Assembly (NCBI GenBank): GCA_025361185.1
Contig: JANYAR010000175.1
Location: 30,502 to 94,501, forward strand
Length of the DNA stretch: 64,000 bases
DNA from: Alphaproteobacteria bacterium
Lineage (GTDB): Bacteria; Pseudomonadota; Alphaproteobacteria; Micropepsales; Micropepsaceae
Reading direction: 5' to 3'
In this document: positions 30,840 to 39,648 of the stretch, in pieces
How the letters are laid out: every line of letters starts with the position of its first letter
Position numbering within the stretch: the stretch's first letter is position 1
The notes under the pieces: generated by a model
What the model saw: the letters and a program-made list of their open reading frames with translations, nothing else
Told to the model about the DNA's origin: nothing
Databases searched by the model: none
Translations under genes and position numbers: made by a program

Positions 30840-32003
30840 ATGCGAATCGTTGAAACCACGGACGAACTCAGGGCCTTTGTCGCCGAGCTGGTCCACGCTC
30901 CCTATCTGGCGCTGGATACCGAATTCCTGCGCGACCAGACCTATTATCCCAAGCTTTGCCTGATCCAGGTCGCGGCGCCCGGGATTGAAGCGATCGTCGA
31001 TCCGCTCGCCCCCGGCATGGACCTGGCGCCTTTTTACGACCTGATCCGCCGCCCCAATATCGTCAAAGTTCTGCATGCGTCGCGGCAGGACATAGAAATC
31101 TTCTATCTGCAGGGCGGCGTGCTGCCCGCGCCGCTGTTCGACACCCAGATCGCGGCGATGGTGTGCGGCTTTGGCGATGCGGCGTCCTACGAAACCCTGG
31201 CGCGCAAGATCGCCCATGTCGAAATCGACAAATCGGCGCGCTTCACCGACTGGAGCCACCGCCCCCTCAGCAAACGCCAACTGGAATACGCCCTGGCCGA
31301 TGTCACCCATCTGTGCGTCATCTATGAATGGATGAAGGCGCGGCTGGACAAGACCGGTCGGCTGTCCTGGGTTGCGGAAGAAGTGGCGGCGCTGCAGGAC
31401 CCCGGCCTGTACCAGTTGGAACCGGAGCAGGCCTGGAAGCGGCTCAAGCCGCGCACCACCAACAAGCGTTTTCTGGCGGTGCTGGCCTCCCTGGCGGCAT
31501 GGCGGGAGCGCGAGGCCCAGGCGCGCGACATTCCGCGCGGCCGGGTGCTCAAGGACGAGGCGCTGAGCGAGATCGCCGCCCATCCGCCTGAGACGCCCGA
31601 AGCGCTGGAGCGTATCCGCGCGGTGCCCAAGGGCTTTGCCAATTCCAAACTCGGCAAGGGACTGCTCGAGGCCATCGCTGTGGGCCTCACCGCCGAGCCG
31701 CCATTGGAGGCGCTGACCGAAAACAAGCAGCGCCGCCGGCGCGAGCCCTCGCCCGCGGCGGTCGACCTGCTCAAGACCCTGCTTCGGCTGCGGGCCGAAG
31801 CCGCCGACGTCGCCCCGCGCCTGATCGCCAATGCCGAGGATATTGAACGGCTGGCCGCGCAGGAGGATGATGGCGTGGCCGCCCTTTGCGGATGGCGCCA
31901 TGAGGTATTCGGCAAGGACGCCATCGCACTTCGCAACGGCAATCTGGCTATCGCCCTGGAAAAAGGCGAGGCTGTGATCGTGGAACTAGAAGGTGAGGAG
32001 TGA
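30840..32003 (+). CDS. rnd: Ribonuclease D
   Basis: YLALDTEFLRDQTYYPKLCLIQVA (DEDD), LHASRQDIEIFY, YETLARKIAHVEIDKSARFTDWSHRPLSKRQLEYALADV. Confidence 0.95.
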   Translation: MRIVETTDELRAFVAELVHAPYLALDTEFLRDQTYYPKLCLIQVAAPGIEAIVDPLAPGMDLAPFYDLIRRPNIVKVLHASRQDIEIFYLQGGVLPAPLFDTQIAAMVCGFGDAASYETLARKIAHVEIDKSARFTDWSHRPLSKRQLEYALADVTHLCVIYEWMKARLDKTGRLSWVAEEVAALQDPGLYQLEPEQAWKRLKPRTTNKRFLAVLASLAAWREREAQARDIPRGRVLKDEALSEIAAHPPETPEALERIRAVPKGFANSKLGKGLLEAIAVGLTAEPPLEALTENKQRRRREPSPAAVDLLKTLLRLRAEAADVAPRLIANAEDIERLAAQEDDGVAALCGWRHEVFGKDAIALRNGNLAIALEKGEAVIVELEGEE

Positions 32004-32008
32004 TTTGC

Positions 32009-32036
32009 CGAGCGCCCGAAGCGTAAGCGAAGGGCC
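32009..32036 (-). repeat. Short dispersed repeat, copy A
   Basis: Reverse complement ggcccttcgcttacgcttcgggcgctcg matches 63973-64000 with 4 mismatches in 28. Confidence 0.45.
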
Positions 32037-32092
32037 GAGTGACAAATGCCGCGAACGAGCGGCCAGGGAAAAATTCAAAGGGAGATAAAACA

Positions 32093-32596
32093 ATGAAAGC
32101 CTTACTGATCGCCACCGCGCTGGTGGGTTTTGCCGCGGCCGCCCAGGCGCAAACCCCGCAACCCGCGGACTGGACCATCCTCAACTTTACTGCCGACACC
32201 AACAAGCCGGCTGACGTCACCTGGGACCGCATCGGCGGCCATGACTGGTGCGGCATCGCCAGGTTTTTGGATCTTAAGAGCTGCACCATCATGTCAGGCA
32301 AGGGCGAGCTGGGCTCGCTGCGTCTCGTCGAAGTCGGCCCCAACAAGATCGTGGAGATCGCTGTGTCGCGCACGCCGCTCTCCTACACCTATGCCCAGCC
32401 TTTCACGCCGATCTTCTATCATGGCACCATGTCGGTCGAGCCGGTGGACGCCACCCACTCCAAGATCGTCTATACCCTGATGTGGAACCAGACCGCGGTG
32501 GGCGATGCGGCGGCACAAAAGGCGGCGCATGATTCCCGCCAGACGCGTTTCCAGGCGGCCGTGGACAAGATGCAGGCAGCGGCGAACGCAAAATAG
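32093..32596 (+). CDS. Secreted SRPBCC (polyketide cyclase-like) protein
   Basis: Signal peptide MKALLIATALVGFAAAAQA; START-like pattern DVTWDRIGGHDWCGIARFLDLKSC...GSLRLVE...YTLMWNQT. Confidence 0.6.
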   Translation: MKALLIATALVGFAAAAQAQTPQPADWTILNFTADTNKPADVTWDRIGGHDWCGIARFLDLKSCTIMSGKGELGSLRLVEVGPNKIVEIAVSRTPLSYTYAQPFTPIFYHGTMSVEPVDATHSKIVYTLMWNQTAVGDAAAQKAAHDSRQTRFQAAVDKMQAAANAK

Positions 32597-32604
32597 GGGC
32601 ATTC

Positions 32605-32943
32605 ATGCGCGTCCATACATCCATGGTCCTTGCCGGAATAGTCCTGCTTTCACCTGCCGCCTGGGCCAGGCAGCCTTCGGGGGACGGCGATCCGACCGAA
32701 ACCTCCTGCATGCGGGGTGAGGATGTCACCGGTTCGAAGCTCGGCACGCCGATGATCTGCAAGACCAACGCCGAATGGGCGCAGCTGAAAAAGGACGGCT
32801 TGGTTCTCAATCCCGATGGCAGTCTTTTCGTTCCGGACAATGATCCGCGCAAGGTTGCCGCGCATGGCTGCACGATGGGCAGCGGCGGCCTCAGCAACGC
32901 CGGCAATATGGGCATAACGAGCCACGGCTACGACTGTCACTAA
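32605..32943 (+). CDS. Hypothetical secreted protein
   Basis: Signal peptide MRVHTSMVLAGIVLLSPAAWA; RGEDVTGSKLGTPMICKTNAEWAQLKKDG. Confidence 0.6.
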   Translation: MRVHTSMVLAGIVLLSPAAWARQPSGDGDPTETSCMRGEDVTGSKLGTPMICKTNAEWAQLKKDGLVLNPDGSLFVPDNDPRKVAAHGCTMGSGGLSNAGNMGITSHGYDCH

Positions 32944-32964
32944 GCTGGCGGTGAGTTCCTCCAT

Positions 32965-33015
32965 TGTCATGGCCCGCGAGTTCGTAGCGACAGCGTACGA
33001 ACGGGCCACCCAGGT
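32965..33015 (+). repeat. REP-like palindromic unit (+ orientation)
   Basis: tgtcatggcccgcgagttcg...cgaacgggccacccaggt, same ends as the 10332 units. Confidence 0.6.
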
Positions 33016-33099
33016 GCCGCACGCACCACGTCCGAAACGCAGGAACCGGGTTTCGATGAAGCCGAGAACTGGGCTAGCCTGTCCTGGCTTGGGGGGCTA

Positions 33100-33384
33100 A
33101 TGCCGAGCCTGAAATCTCTGCTGATAGCATCGAGCGTGACGGCGGTGATTGGGTTCGCCGCGTCCATTATCTCATGGCAACGAGACGACCTGCTTCCGAT
33201 GGGGGCGACGCTGGTTCTTATCGCGCCTCTATGCTTCGTGATCTGTTTGGTGATCGCTGTATTTGGGCTCAGAGCTTATGGGCGGAGAGGCCTGTGGCTG
33301 CTGCTGCCAATTCTCCCAGCGGGATGGCTGACATTGTTGACTCTGACGGCCATTACCCTTTGCGTTTTCAGATTATGCGACTAG
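33100..33384 (+). CDS. Hypothetical small membrane protein (94 aa)
   Basis: Three hydrophobic segments: LLIASSVTAVIGFAASII, ATLVLIAPLCFVICLVIAVFGL, LWLLLPILPAGWLTLLTLTAI. Confidence 0.5.
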   Translation: MPSLKSLLIASSVTAVIGFAASIISWQRDDLLPMGATLVLIAPLCFVICLVIAVFGLRAYGRRGLWLLLPILPAGWLTLLTLTAITLCVFRLCD

Positions 33385-33432
33385 GTGTGCTTGCTGCATA
33401 ACGGAACTCTTTTCCACTTTGCAGCCCAGCCC

Positions 33433-33464
33433 AACTGGGTGGCCCGCAGTCGCGGGCCATGACA
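33433..33464 (-). repeat. REP-like palindromic unit (- orientation)
   Basis: aactgggtggcccgcagtcgcgggccatgaca: inverted relative to 32965-33015, with TGGCCCGC-AGTC-GCGGGCCA hairpin. Confidence 0.6.
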
Positions 33465-33475
33465 CTGAGGGATGG

Positions 33476-34180
33476 CTAGGCCTCGTCGAGATTTACGCTG
33501 CCCGTCGCCATGTCTTCCGGCTCCTCGCCCGTATACGGGTCCTCGTCGGGGCCCAGCTCGTCGGACGGGTTGGGCACATCGAAGCCGGACGGCGGAATGG
33601 CTTCCAGGAAGCCGGCCGCCTTGAGCTCATCCAGGCCCGGCAGATGCACCACGCTTTCCAGCCCGAACTGGACCAGGAAGCCTTCGGTGGTGCCGTAGGT
33701 GACCGGACGGCCCGGGGTGCGCTTGCGGCCACGGATCTTGATCCAGCCGATTTCCATCAGGATATCGATAGTGCCCTTGGACATGGCGACGCCGCGAATG
33801 TCCTCGATCTCGGCCCGGGTCACGGGCTGGTGATAGGCGATGATGGCCAGGGTCTCGATCGCCGCCTTGGACAGGCGCTTCTGCTCCGGCTGTTCCTTGC
33901 GCAACAGAAAGGCCAGATCGCTGGCGGTGCGGAACTGATATTTTCCCGCGACACAGCAAAGGGTTACGCCGCGATTTTGATAAATTCCCTGAAGTTCCGC
34001 CAAGAGGCCGGGCACATCCGCACCTTCGGGCAAGGATGTTGACAGGGCTTTCTGGTCCAGCGGTTCGGAGGCCGCGAACAGGAGCGCTTCGACCATCCTC
34101 AGATGCTCGGGGTTGGCTTGCGGGCTTTCGGCATCCATCTGGGTTTCTATCGTCTCGATCATCTTGGCTACGCTGCTCAT
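33476..34180 (-). CDS. scpB: Segregation and condensation protein B
   Basis: MVEALLFAASEPLDQKALSTSLPEGADV...LSKAAIETLAIIAYHQPVTRAEIEDIRGV...RKRTPGRPVTYGTTEGFL. Confidence 0.96.
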   Translation of the reverse strand: MSSVAKMIETIETQMDAESPQANPEHLRMVEALLFAASEPLDQKALSTSLPEGADVPGLLAELQGIYQNRGVTLCCVAGKYQFRTASDLAFLLRKEQPEQKRLSKAAIETLAIIAYHQPVTRAEIEDIRGVAMSKGTIDILMEIGWIKIRGRKRTPGRPVTYGTTEGFLVQFGLESVVHLPGLDELKAAGFLEAIPPSGFDVPNPSDELGPDEDPYTGEEPEDMATGSVNLDEA

Positions 34181-34181
34181 G

Positions 34182-35000
34182 TCATGCTCCCTGCACGGGT
34201 GCCTCGAAGGGCCGCTCCCGGTCCCTCACAAATATTTCGGCAAAAGGCGCCAACTGCTGGATCTCCATCTTGCCGTCGCGCGCCAGCTCCAGGCAGGCGA
34301 GCAAGGTGGACGCCATCGCCGAGCGGCGCCTGGCGCCTCCCGACCACTCGAAGGGCAGCAGGCGCGCCAGCGCGCTCCAGTCGGAAATCTTGCCCAGCAT
34401 CCGTTCCAGCCGCTCGCGCGCCTCCTCGATCGGCAACACCGGCGCGATCTGCGGCCGATAGGCCTTGCCGCCCAGCTTGCGCACCCGGTCGGTCGCATAG
34501 GCCGTCAGCAGATCGTACATCGTGTCTTTGTAGGTCCGCAGCTTGATCACATTGACGGCTTCCGGATCGCCGCGGCCAAACACATCGCGGCCGAGCCGCT
34601 CGCGCCCCATCAGCCTGGTGGAGGCCGCGCGCATGGCGTCCAGACGCTGCAGCCGCCAGCGCAGGCGAGTGGCCATCTCGTCGGCGGTGGGTTCGCCGTC
34701 CGGGCCCTTTTCCTGCGGCAGGATCAGGCGGGATTTCAGATAGGCCAGCCAGGCCGCCATCACCAGATAATCGGCGGCCAGTTCCAGGTTCAGCTTCTTG
34801 GCGGTCTCGACGAATTCCAGATATTGCTGAGCCAGCTTGAGGATCGATATCTTGGCGATATCGACCTTCTGATTGCGCGCCAACGTCAGCAGCAGGTCAA
34901 GCGGGCCTTCAAAACCGTCCACCTGAACCATCAGCGCCTCGTCGTCCGCGAAGATGGCGTTCGATTCGAATTCGTCGAAATCTTCGGCCTGATCGGTCAT
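34182..35000 (-). CDS. scpA: Segregation and condensation protein A
   Basis: VDGFEGPLDLLLTLARNQKVDIAKISILKLAQQYLEF...AADYLVMAAWLAYLKSRLILP. Confidence 0.96.
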   Translation of the reverse strand: MTDQAEDFDEFESNAIFADDEALMVQVDGFEGPLDLLLTLARNQKVDIAKISILKLAQQYLEFVETAKKLNLELAADYLVMAAWLAYLKSRLILPQEKGPDGEPTADEMATRLRWRLQRLDAMRAASTRLMGRERLGRDVFGRGDPEAVNVIKLRTYKDTMYDLLTAYATDRVRKLGGKAYRPQIAPVLPIEEARERLERMLGKISDWSALARLLPFEWSGGARRRSAMASTLLACLELARDGKMEIQQLAPFAEIFVRDRERPFEAPVQGA

Positions 35001-36019
35001 GCGGACATCCCGGTAGAAGAGGCGCCCAGCAGCGCGGCCAGACGCGCCTCGGCAGCGGCCGGATCGAATCGCCCGGGAGCCGTCAGATGCGCCAACGCCT
35101 GCTTGCTGCGCCGTAACGCCTGTCCGTCCAGTTCCTTCACTTCCGATGCCACTTCGCGCATTTCGTCCATATCACCATTGCAGTGAAGCACCAGGTCGCA
35201 CCCCGCGAACTGTGCCGCCCTGGCACGCACAGAAAGGGGCCCATCCAGCGCCTTCATGGAAAGGTCGTCCGACATCAACAGCCCATCAAATCCTATCTCA
35301 CCGCGTATCACATCCCGAATGACTTTGGGGCTGGTGGTCGCAGGACGTTGTGGATCAATCGACTCATAGACGACGTGCGCCGTCATGGCGATCGGACATT
35401 GGTCAAGGCTGCGGAAGGTGACAAAATCGCTGGCCGAGAGCTCTTCGGCGCTGGCCGACACGCGCGGCAGCGCCAAATGGCTGTCCGCCCCTGCCCGGCC
35501 ATGGCCGGGAATATGCTTCATCACCGGCAGCACGCCCCCGTCCATCAGCCCTTCAATCTGGGCCTTGCCCAACGCGATGATGGTGGCGGGATCGGTGGCG
35601 AAGGCCCGGTCGCCGATAATGTCGTGGGCGCCGGGTACCGGCACGTCCAGCACGGGCAGACAATCGACATTGATACCCAGGCTGGTCAGGTCATGGGCAA
35701 TCAGCCGGGCATTGAGATAAGTGGCTTCGCGGGCCGCATCCGGATTTTGCCCATGCAGAAGGCCAAAGCGGGCGGCGGGCGGGCGCTGGCGCCAGTGGGG
35801 CGGCTTCAGCCGCGCCACGCGCCCACCCTCCTGATCGATCAGGATCGGGGCATCGGCCACGATTTCCCGCAATTGTTCAACCAGTCCTTTGACTTGCACC
35901 GAGTCGTTGATGTTTCGCGCGAACAGGATGAAGCCCCAGGGCTGGGTCTGGCGGAAGAAATCACGCTCCAGCGCCGACAGCTCCGTGCCGGCACATCCAT
36001 AAATTGCGCGGCTGCGCAT
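34997..36019 (-). CDS. nagZ: Beta-N-acetylhexosaminidase
   Basis: GFILFARNINDSVQVKGLVEQLREIV...ILIDQEGGRVARLK...VMKHIPGHGRAGADSHLALP (KH(F/I)PG(H/D)G motif). Confidence 0.95.
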   Translation of the reverse strand: MRSRAIYGCAGTELSALERDFFRQTQPWGFILFARNINDSVQVKGLVEQLREIVADAPILIDQEGGRVARLKPPHWRQRPPAARFGLLHGQNPDAAREATYLNARLIAHDLTSLGINVDCLPVLDVPVPGAHDIIGDRAFATDPATIIALGKAQIEGLMDGGVLPVMKHIPGHGRAGADSHLALPRVSASAEELSASDFVTFRSLDQCPIAMTAHVVYESIDPQRPATTSPKVIRDVIRGEIGFDGLLMSDDLSMKALDGPLSVRARAAQFAGCDLVLHCNGDMDEMREVASEVKELDGQALRRSKQALAHLTAPGRFDPAAAEARLAALLGASSTGMSA

Positions 36020-36022
36020 CGG

Positions 36023-36979
36023 CTACCTACCCGGGATACACGCACCGCCGTCGGCCTTGAGACGGTCGCACAGAGCGGTGGCCACTTCCCGGTCCGAAAA
36101 GCCGGCGACCCGCAGCCGGTACCAGGTACCCTTTTCGCCCAGATCGGCCTGCTGAACATTGTCGGAATAGCCCGTCAGCAGGGCGGCGTGCTTGGCCTTG
36201 TAGGTTTTCCAGGCGGCTTCGGCATCGGCCTGGGACTTGTAGGCGCCGATCTGAAGCACAAAGCCCCCCGCGGCTGCGGGACTTGGAGCAGCGGGCGCGG
36301 ACGCCACCAAAGGACGGGGCGCTCCGGTGGCAGGCCCCGGCGCCGCAGTGCTGACCGCCGGCTTCATGGCCGGTGGCGGCGTGCTCGGAGCCGGTTTGGC
36401 CGGTGCAGGCCCCGAATTGGCCTGCTGGATCAGCGCCGCCACGGTCTTGGGAGGCGTAACTGCTTTTGCCGGGGCGGCAACGGCAGCCTTGGCTTGGGGC
36501 GGAGCTTGGACCTTGGGCGTGGCGGCAGCGGCTGCTGGCGGCGATGCCTGAACAGGCGCCGGTTTGGGTGCGGCAGGGGCCACCGCCGCGGGGGACGGCG
36601 CGTTATCGGCGCTATCGTCCGGCGGGGCGGGCTGCTCGTAAATCTTGAAGCCTTGATAGGGCACGGTATTGCCGCCGCCGTCCTGTGGCGCGACCCGCTC
36701 CGGCCCGTTTGCCGCGGCCAGAACCGGTGTCTCGCCCCGGCCGCGCGCCACGCCCTGGGTATAGGCCAGCCACACCACACCGGCGAACATGGCCAGTACC
36801 AACAGCGCCAGCACGATCAAAAGCGGCAGGCGCGAGCCTTCAATATCGTCTTCTTCCTCGGAGCCGTCGAACACCCGCACCTCTTCGCTGGGCTCATAAA
36901 CGCCGCGATCGAAATTGGCCAAAGTCGTGGTTCCCGAATCTACCGGCGGGATACTAGCACCCGCAGGGCCTCGAATCAC
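36023..36979 (-). CDS. SPOR-domain protein
   Basis: Single TM plus Pro/Ala-rich linker; GGFVLQIGAYKSQADAEAAWKTYKAKHAALLTGY...YRLRVAGFSDREVATALCDRLKADGGACI. Confidence 0.88.
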   Translation of the reverse strand: MIRGPAGASIPPVDSGTTTLANFDRGVYEPSEEVRVFDGSEEEDDIEGSRLPLLIVLALLVLAMFAGVVWLAYTQGVARGRGETPVLAAANGPERVAPQDGGGNTVPYQGFKIYEQPAPPDDSADNAPSPAAVAPAAPKPAPVQASPPAAAAATPKVQAPPQAKAAVAAPAKAVTPPKTVAALIQQANSGPAPAKPAPSTPPPAMKPAVSTAAPGPATGAPRPLVASAPAAPSPAAAGGFVLQIGAYKSQADAEAAWKTYKAKHAALLTGYSDNVQQADLGEKGTWYRLRVAGFSDREVATALCDRLKADGGACIPGR

Positions 36980-36985
36980 ACCGAA

Positions 36986-38215
36986 CTAGAGCTGGATTTC
37001 CGTCGAAAATACCCGCGCATATTCGGCCAGGGCATAACGGTCGGTCATGCCGGCGATATAGTCCCGCGCCACCGTGCCGGGAACGGCCTGGCGCGCGGCA
37101 TCGGCCCAGTCCGGCGGCAGCAGCCCCGGATCGGCGACAAAGGCCTGATAGAGACCGCTCACCACTTCCTTGGCGCGCGACATGGACGCGGTGACCCGGG
37201 GATGGCGGTACATGTTTTCCATCTGAAATTGCTTCAGGGCTTTCAGGCGCGCAAACAGCGCCGGCGAAAAGCAGGCCGTCGCCCCGCCCGCACCGCGAAG
37301 CGCGGCGGCGGTCGCAAATTGTCCCGCGGCGAGATTGGCCTGGGTCTGGCCCAGCACATCCTCCATCAGCTCACTCATCAGGGTACGGATCAACTCGCCG
37401 ATAAAGCGCGACAGTTCCAGATCGCCATGGCGCTCCAGCACGCCTTTGACATGGTCGCCAGCCAGGGGCGCATAGGTGAGATCCTGGACGGTGAAGATGC
37501 CCGCGCGCAGTCCGTCGTCGATGTCGTGGCTGACATAGGCGATGTCGTCGGCAAGGGCGGCGAGCTGGGCTTCCAATCCCGGCCATGTTGAAAGTTCCAG
37601 CGGCCAGCGTTTGTCGAAGCTGGCGATGGGGCCGGGCTGGTTGTCGGTTAGTGGCCCATTGTGTTTGACGAGCCCTTCCAGTGTTTCCCAGGTGAGATTG
37701 ATGCCGTCGAAATCGGCATAACGATGCTCCAGCTTGGTCACCAGCCTGAGCGCATGGGCATTGTGATCGAAGCCGCCAATATCCCTGGTCACCGCATCCA
37801 GCGCTTCCTCGCCGGCATGACCGAAAGGCGTGTGGCCCAGATCATGCGCCAGCGCCACCGTCTCGGCCAAATCCTCGTCGGCGCGGAGCGTCCGCGCCAG
37901 GCTGCGCGCCAGTTGCGCCACTTCCAGCGAATGGGTGAGGCGGGTGCGGTAATAGTCGCCCTCATGCTGCACAAAAACCTGCGTCTTGTGCTTGAGGCGG
38001 CGGAAGGCGCTGGAATGGATGATGCGGTCGCGGTCGCGCGAATAACAGGAGCGCGTGGCGCTTTCCTGTTCCCTGTAGAAGCGTCCCCGGCTGGTCGCGG
38101 GGCTTGCCGCATAGGGGGCATGCGCCCCGGGCGGGCTGACCGCGGGGCCCAGCAGGCGCCCAGCCGGACGATCATGGCCCGGACTATCGGGAGCTGGGGT
38201 GTTGGTTTCAGCCAT
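36986..38215 (-). CDS. dgt: Deoxyguanosinetriphosphate triphosphohydrolase-like protein
   Basis: HD motif: RTRLTHSLEVAQLARSLAR...AETVALAHDLGHTPFGHAGEEALD; start at MAETNTPAP proposed. Confidence 0.94.
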   Translation of the reverse strand: MAETNTPAPDSPGHDRPAGRLLGPAVSPPGAHAPYAASPATSRGRFYREQESATRSCYSRDRDRIIHSSAFRRLKHKTQVFVQHEGDYYRTRLTHSLEVAQLARSLARTLRADEDLAETVALAHDLGHTPFGHAGEEALDAVTRDIGGFDHNAHALRLVTKLEHRYADFDGINLTWETLEGLVKHNGPLTDNQPGPIASFDKRWPLELSTWPGLEAQLAALADDIAYVSHDIDDGLRAGIFTVQDLTYAPLAGDHVKGVLERHGDLELSRFIGELIRTLMSELMEDVLGQTQANLAAGQFATAAALRGAGGATACFSPALFARLKALKQFQMENMYRHPRVTASMSRAKEVVSGLYQAFVADPGLLPPDWADAARQAVPGTVARDYIAGMTDRYALAEYARVFSTEIQL

Positions 38216-38270
38216 AGCGGGGACTACATAGAGGGTGCGTCCCAGACTGCAAGAGTACCCAGGAATCCCC

Positions 38271-38603
38271 ATGACTGCCATGCCCGTGACCCTTTCCGAC
38301 CGCGCCGCCCGGCGGATCGCCGATATTCTTAAGGCCGAAGCGGGTCCGACCGCGTTGCGCCTGGCGGTTACGGGGGGCGGCTGTTCGGGTTTTCAGTATA
38401 ATTTCGCCTTGGACGACGCCCAGCTGGACGAAGACCTGGTGGTGGAAAAAGGCGGCGCGAAACTATTGATCGATCCGGTGTCGCTGGATTTCCTGGCCGG
38501 CGCGGAAATCGATTTCACCGACGATCTGATCGGCCAGGCCTTCAAGGTGAACAATCCCAACGCCACCGCGTCGTGCGGCTGCGGCACCAGTTTCACTGTT
38601 TAG
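38271..38603 (+). CDS. erpA: Iron-sulfur cluster insertion protein (HesB/IscA family)
   Basis: LRLAVTGGGCSGFQYNFALDD...NPNATASCGCGTSF: Cys-x(n)-CGCG. Confidence 0.92.
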   Translation: MTAMPVTLSDRAARRIADILKAEAGPTALRLAVTGGGCSGFQYNFALDDAQLDEDLVVEKGGAKLLIDPVSLDFLAGAEIDFTDDLIGQAFKVNNPNATASCGCGTSFTV

Positions 38604-38682
38604 CGCACCTGGATTGATACTGCGTCTTCCAGAAATTTCTGTCTGTGCTCTTTCTCTTAAGACCAAACGCAGGAGATTGAAT

Positions 38683-39606
38683 ATGACGGAAGGATTTTCG
38701 CGGCGTGAGGCGGCGCTATTGTGTGGCGGCGGCGTGTTGGCGACCGGCCTTGTGCCAGGCGCGAGCGCGCAGCCGACCAAGCCGCTTCTGCGGCGCGCGA
38801 TCCCGCATGGCGGCGGCGAGACTTTGCCGGTTGTGGGCGTGGGCACCTCCGAAGTGTTCGATCTTGCGGCCGGCGACCGGGTGGCTCCGACTGCCGTGGT
38901 CCAGGCCCTGGTCGCGGGCGGCGGCAGCCTGATCGACACCGCACCCTCCTATGGCGAAGCGGAAACTGTGGTCGGCGATGTCGTCGCGGCGACAGGGTTG
39001 CGCCCGCGCGTCTTCATCGCCACCAAACTCGAATATTATCGCCCCGGCCAGGAAGGGGCAGAAGCGCAAAGGTGCCTGCAGCGGCTTAAGACGGAAAAGC
39101 TGGATTTGCTGCAACTCCACAATGTCCGCGACCCTCGCCAAAGCCTGGCGGGCCTCAACGCGCTCAAAGCGCGCGGCCTGTGCCGCTACACCGGCATCAC
39201 CACGACGTTCCAGAACAGCTATGCCGCCGCGGAAGCGATCATAACGCGCGAAAAACCGGACTTCCTGGAGATCGACTATGCGATCGACAACCGCGAGGTG
39301 GAAGACCGCGTTTTGCCCGCAGCGGCGTTGGCGGGAACCGCCGTGCTCGTCGCTTTGCCGTTTGGCCGTGGACGCCTGTTCCGGACCGCCCTTGGCAAAA
39401 AGCTGCCCGACTGGACGGCCGAGTTCGATTGCGCCAGTTGGGGCCAGTTCTTCCTGAAATTCATTCTGGGTCATCCGGCTGTGACCGCCGTCATTCCCGG
39501 CACCAGCAAGGCCCAGCACATGATCGACAATCTCGGCGCCGGACACGGGCGCTTGCCCGACGCCAAACAGCGCGAACGCATGATCCAGTTTGTGGAAACG
39601 CTCTAG
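38683..39606 (+). CDS. Aldo/keto reductase, possibly Tat-exported
   Basis: SRREAALLCGGGVLATGLVPGASAQ Tat-like signal; SLIDTAPSYGEAE...KLDLLQLHNVRD...VIPGTSKAQHMIDNL. Confidence 0.82.
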   Translation: MTEGFSRREAALLCGGGVLATGLVPGASAQPTKPLLRRAIPHGGGETLPVVGVGTSEVFDLAAGDRVAPTAVVQALVAGGGSLIDTAPSYGEAETVVGDVVAATGLRPRVFIATKLEYYRPGQEGAEAQRCLQRLKTEKLDLLQLHNVRDPRQSLAGLNALKARGLCRYTGITTTFQNSYAAAEAIITREKPDFLEIDYAIDNREVEDRVLPAAALAGTAVLVALPFGRGRLFRTALGKKLPDWTAEFDCASWGQFFLKFILGHPAVTAVIPGTSKAQHMIDNLGAGHGRLPDAKQRERMIQFVETL

Positions 39607-39648
39607 CGCTGTGTTAGCGGGCCTGCGCAAATCATGCTATCGGGACCC

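Noticed and set aside
35183-37591. 802-aa plus-strand ORF
   Set aside because: Antisense to nagZ, the SPOR gene and dgt; low-complexity Arg/Gly/His composition typical of shadow ORFs in GC-rich coding DNA
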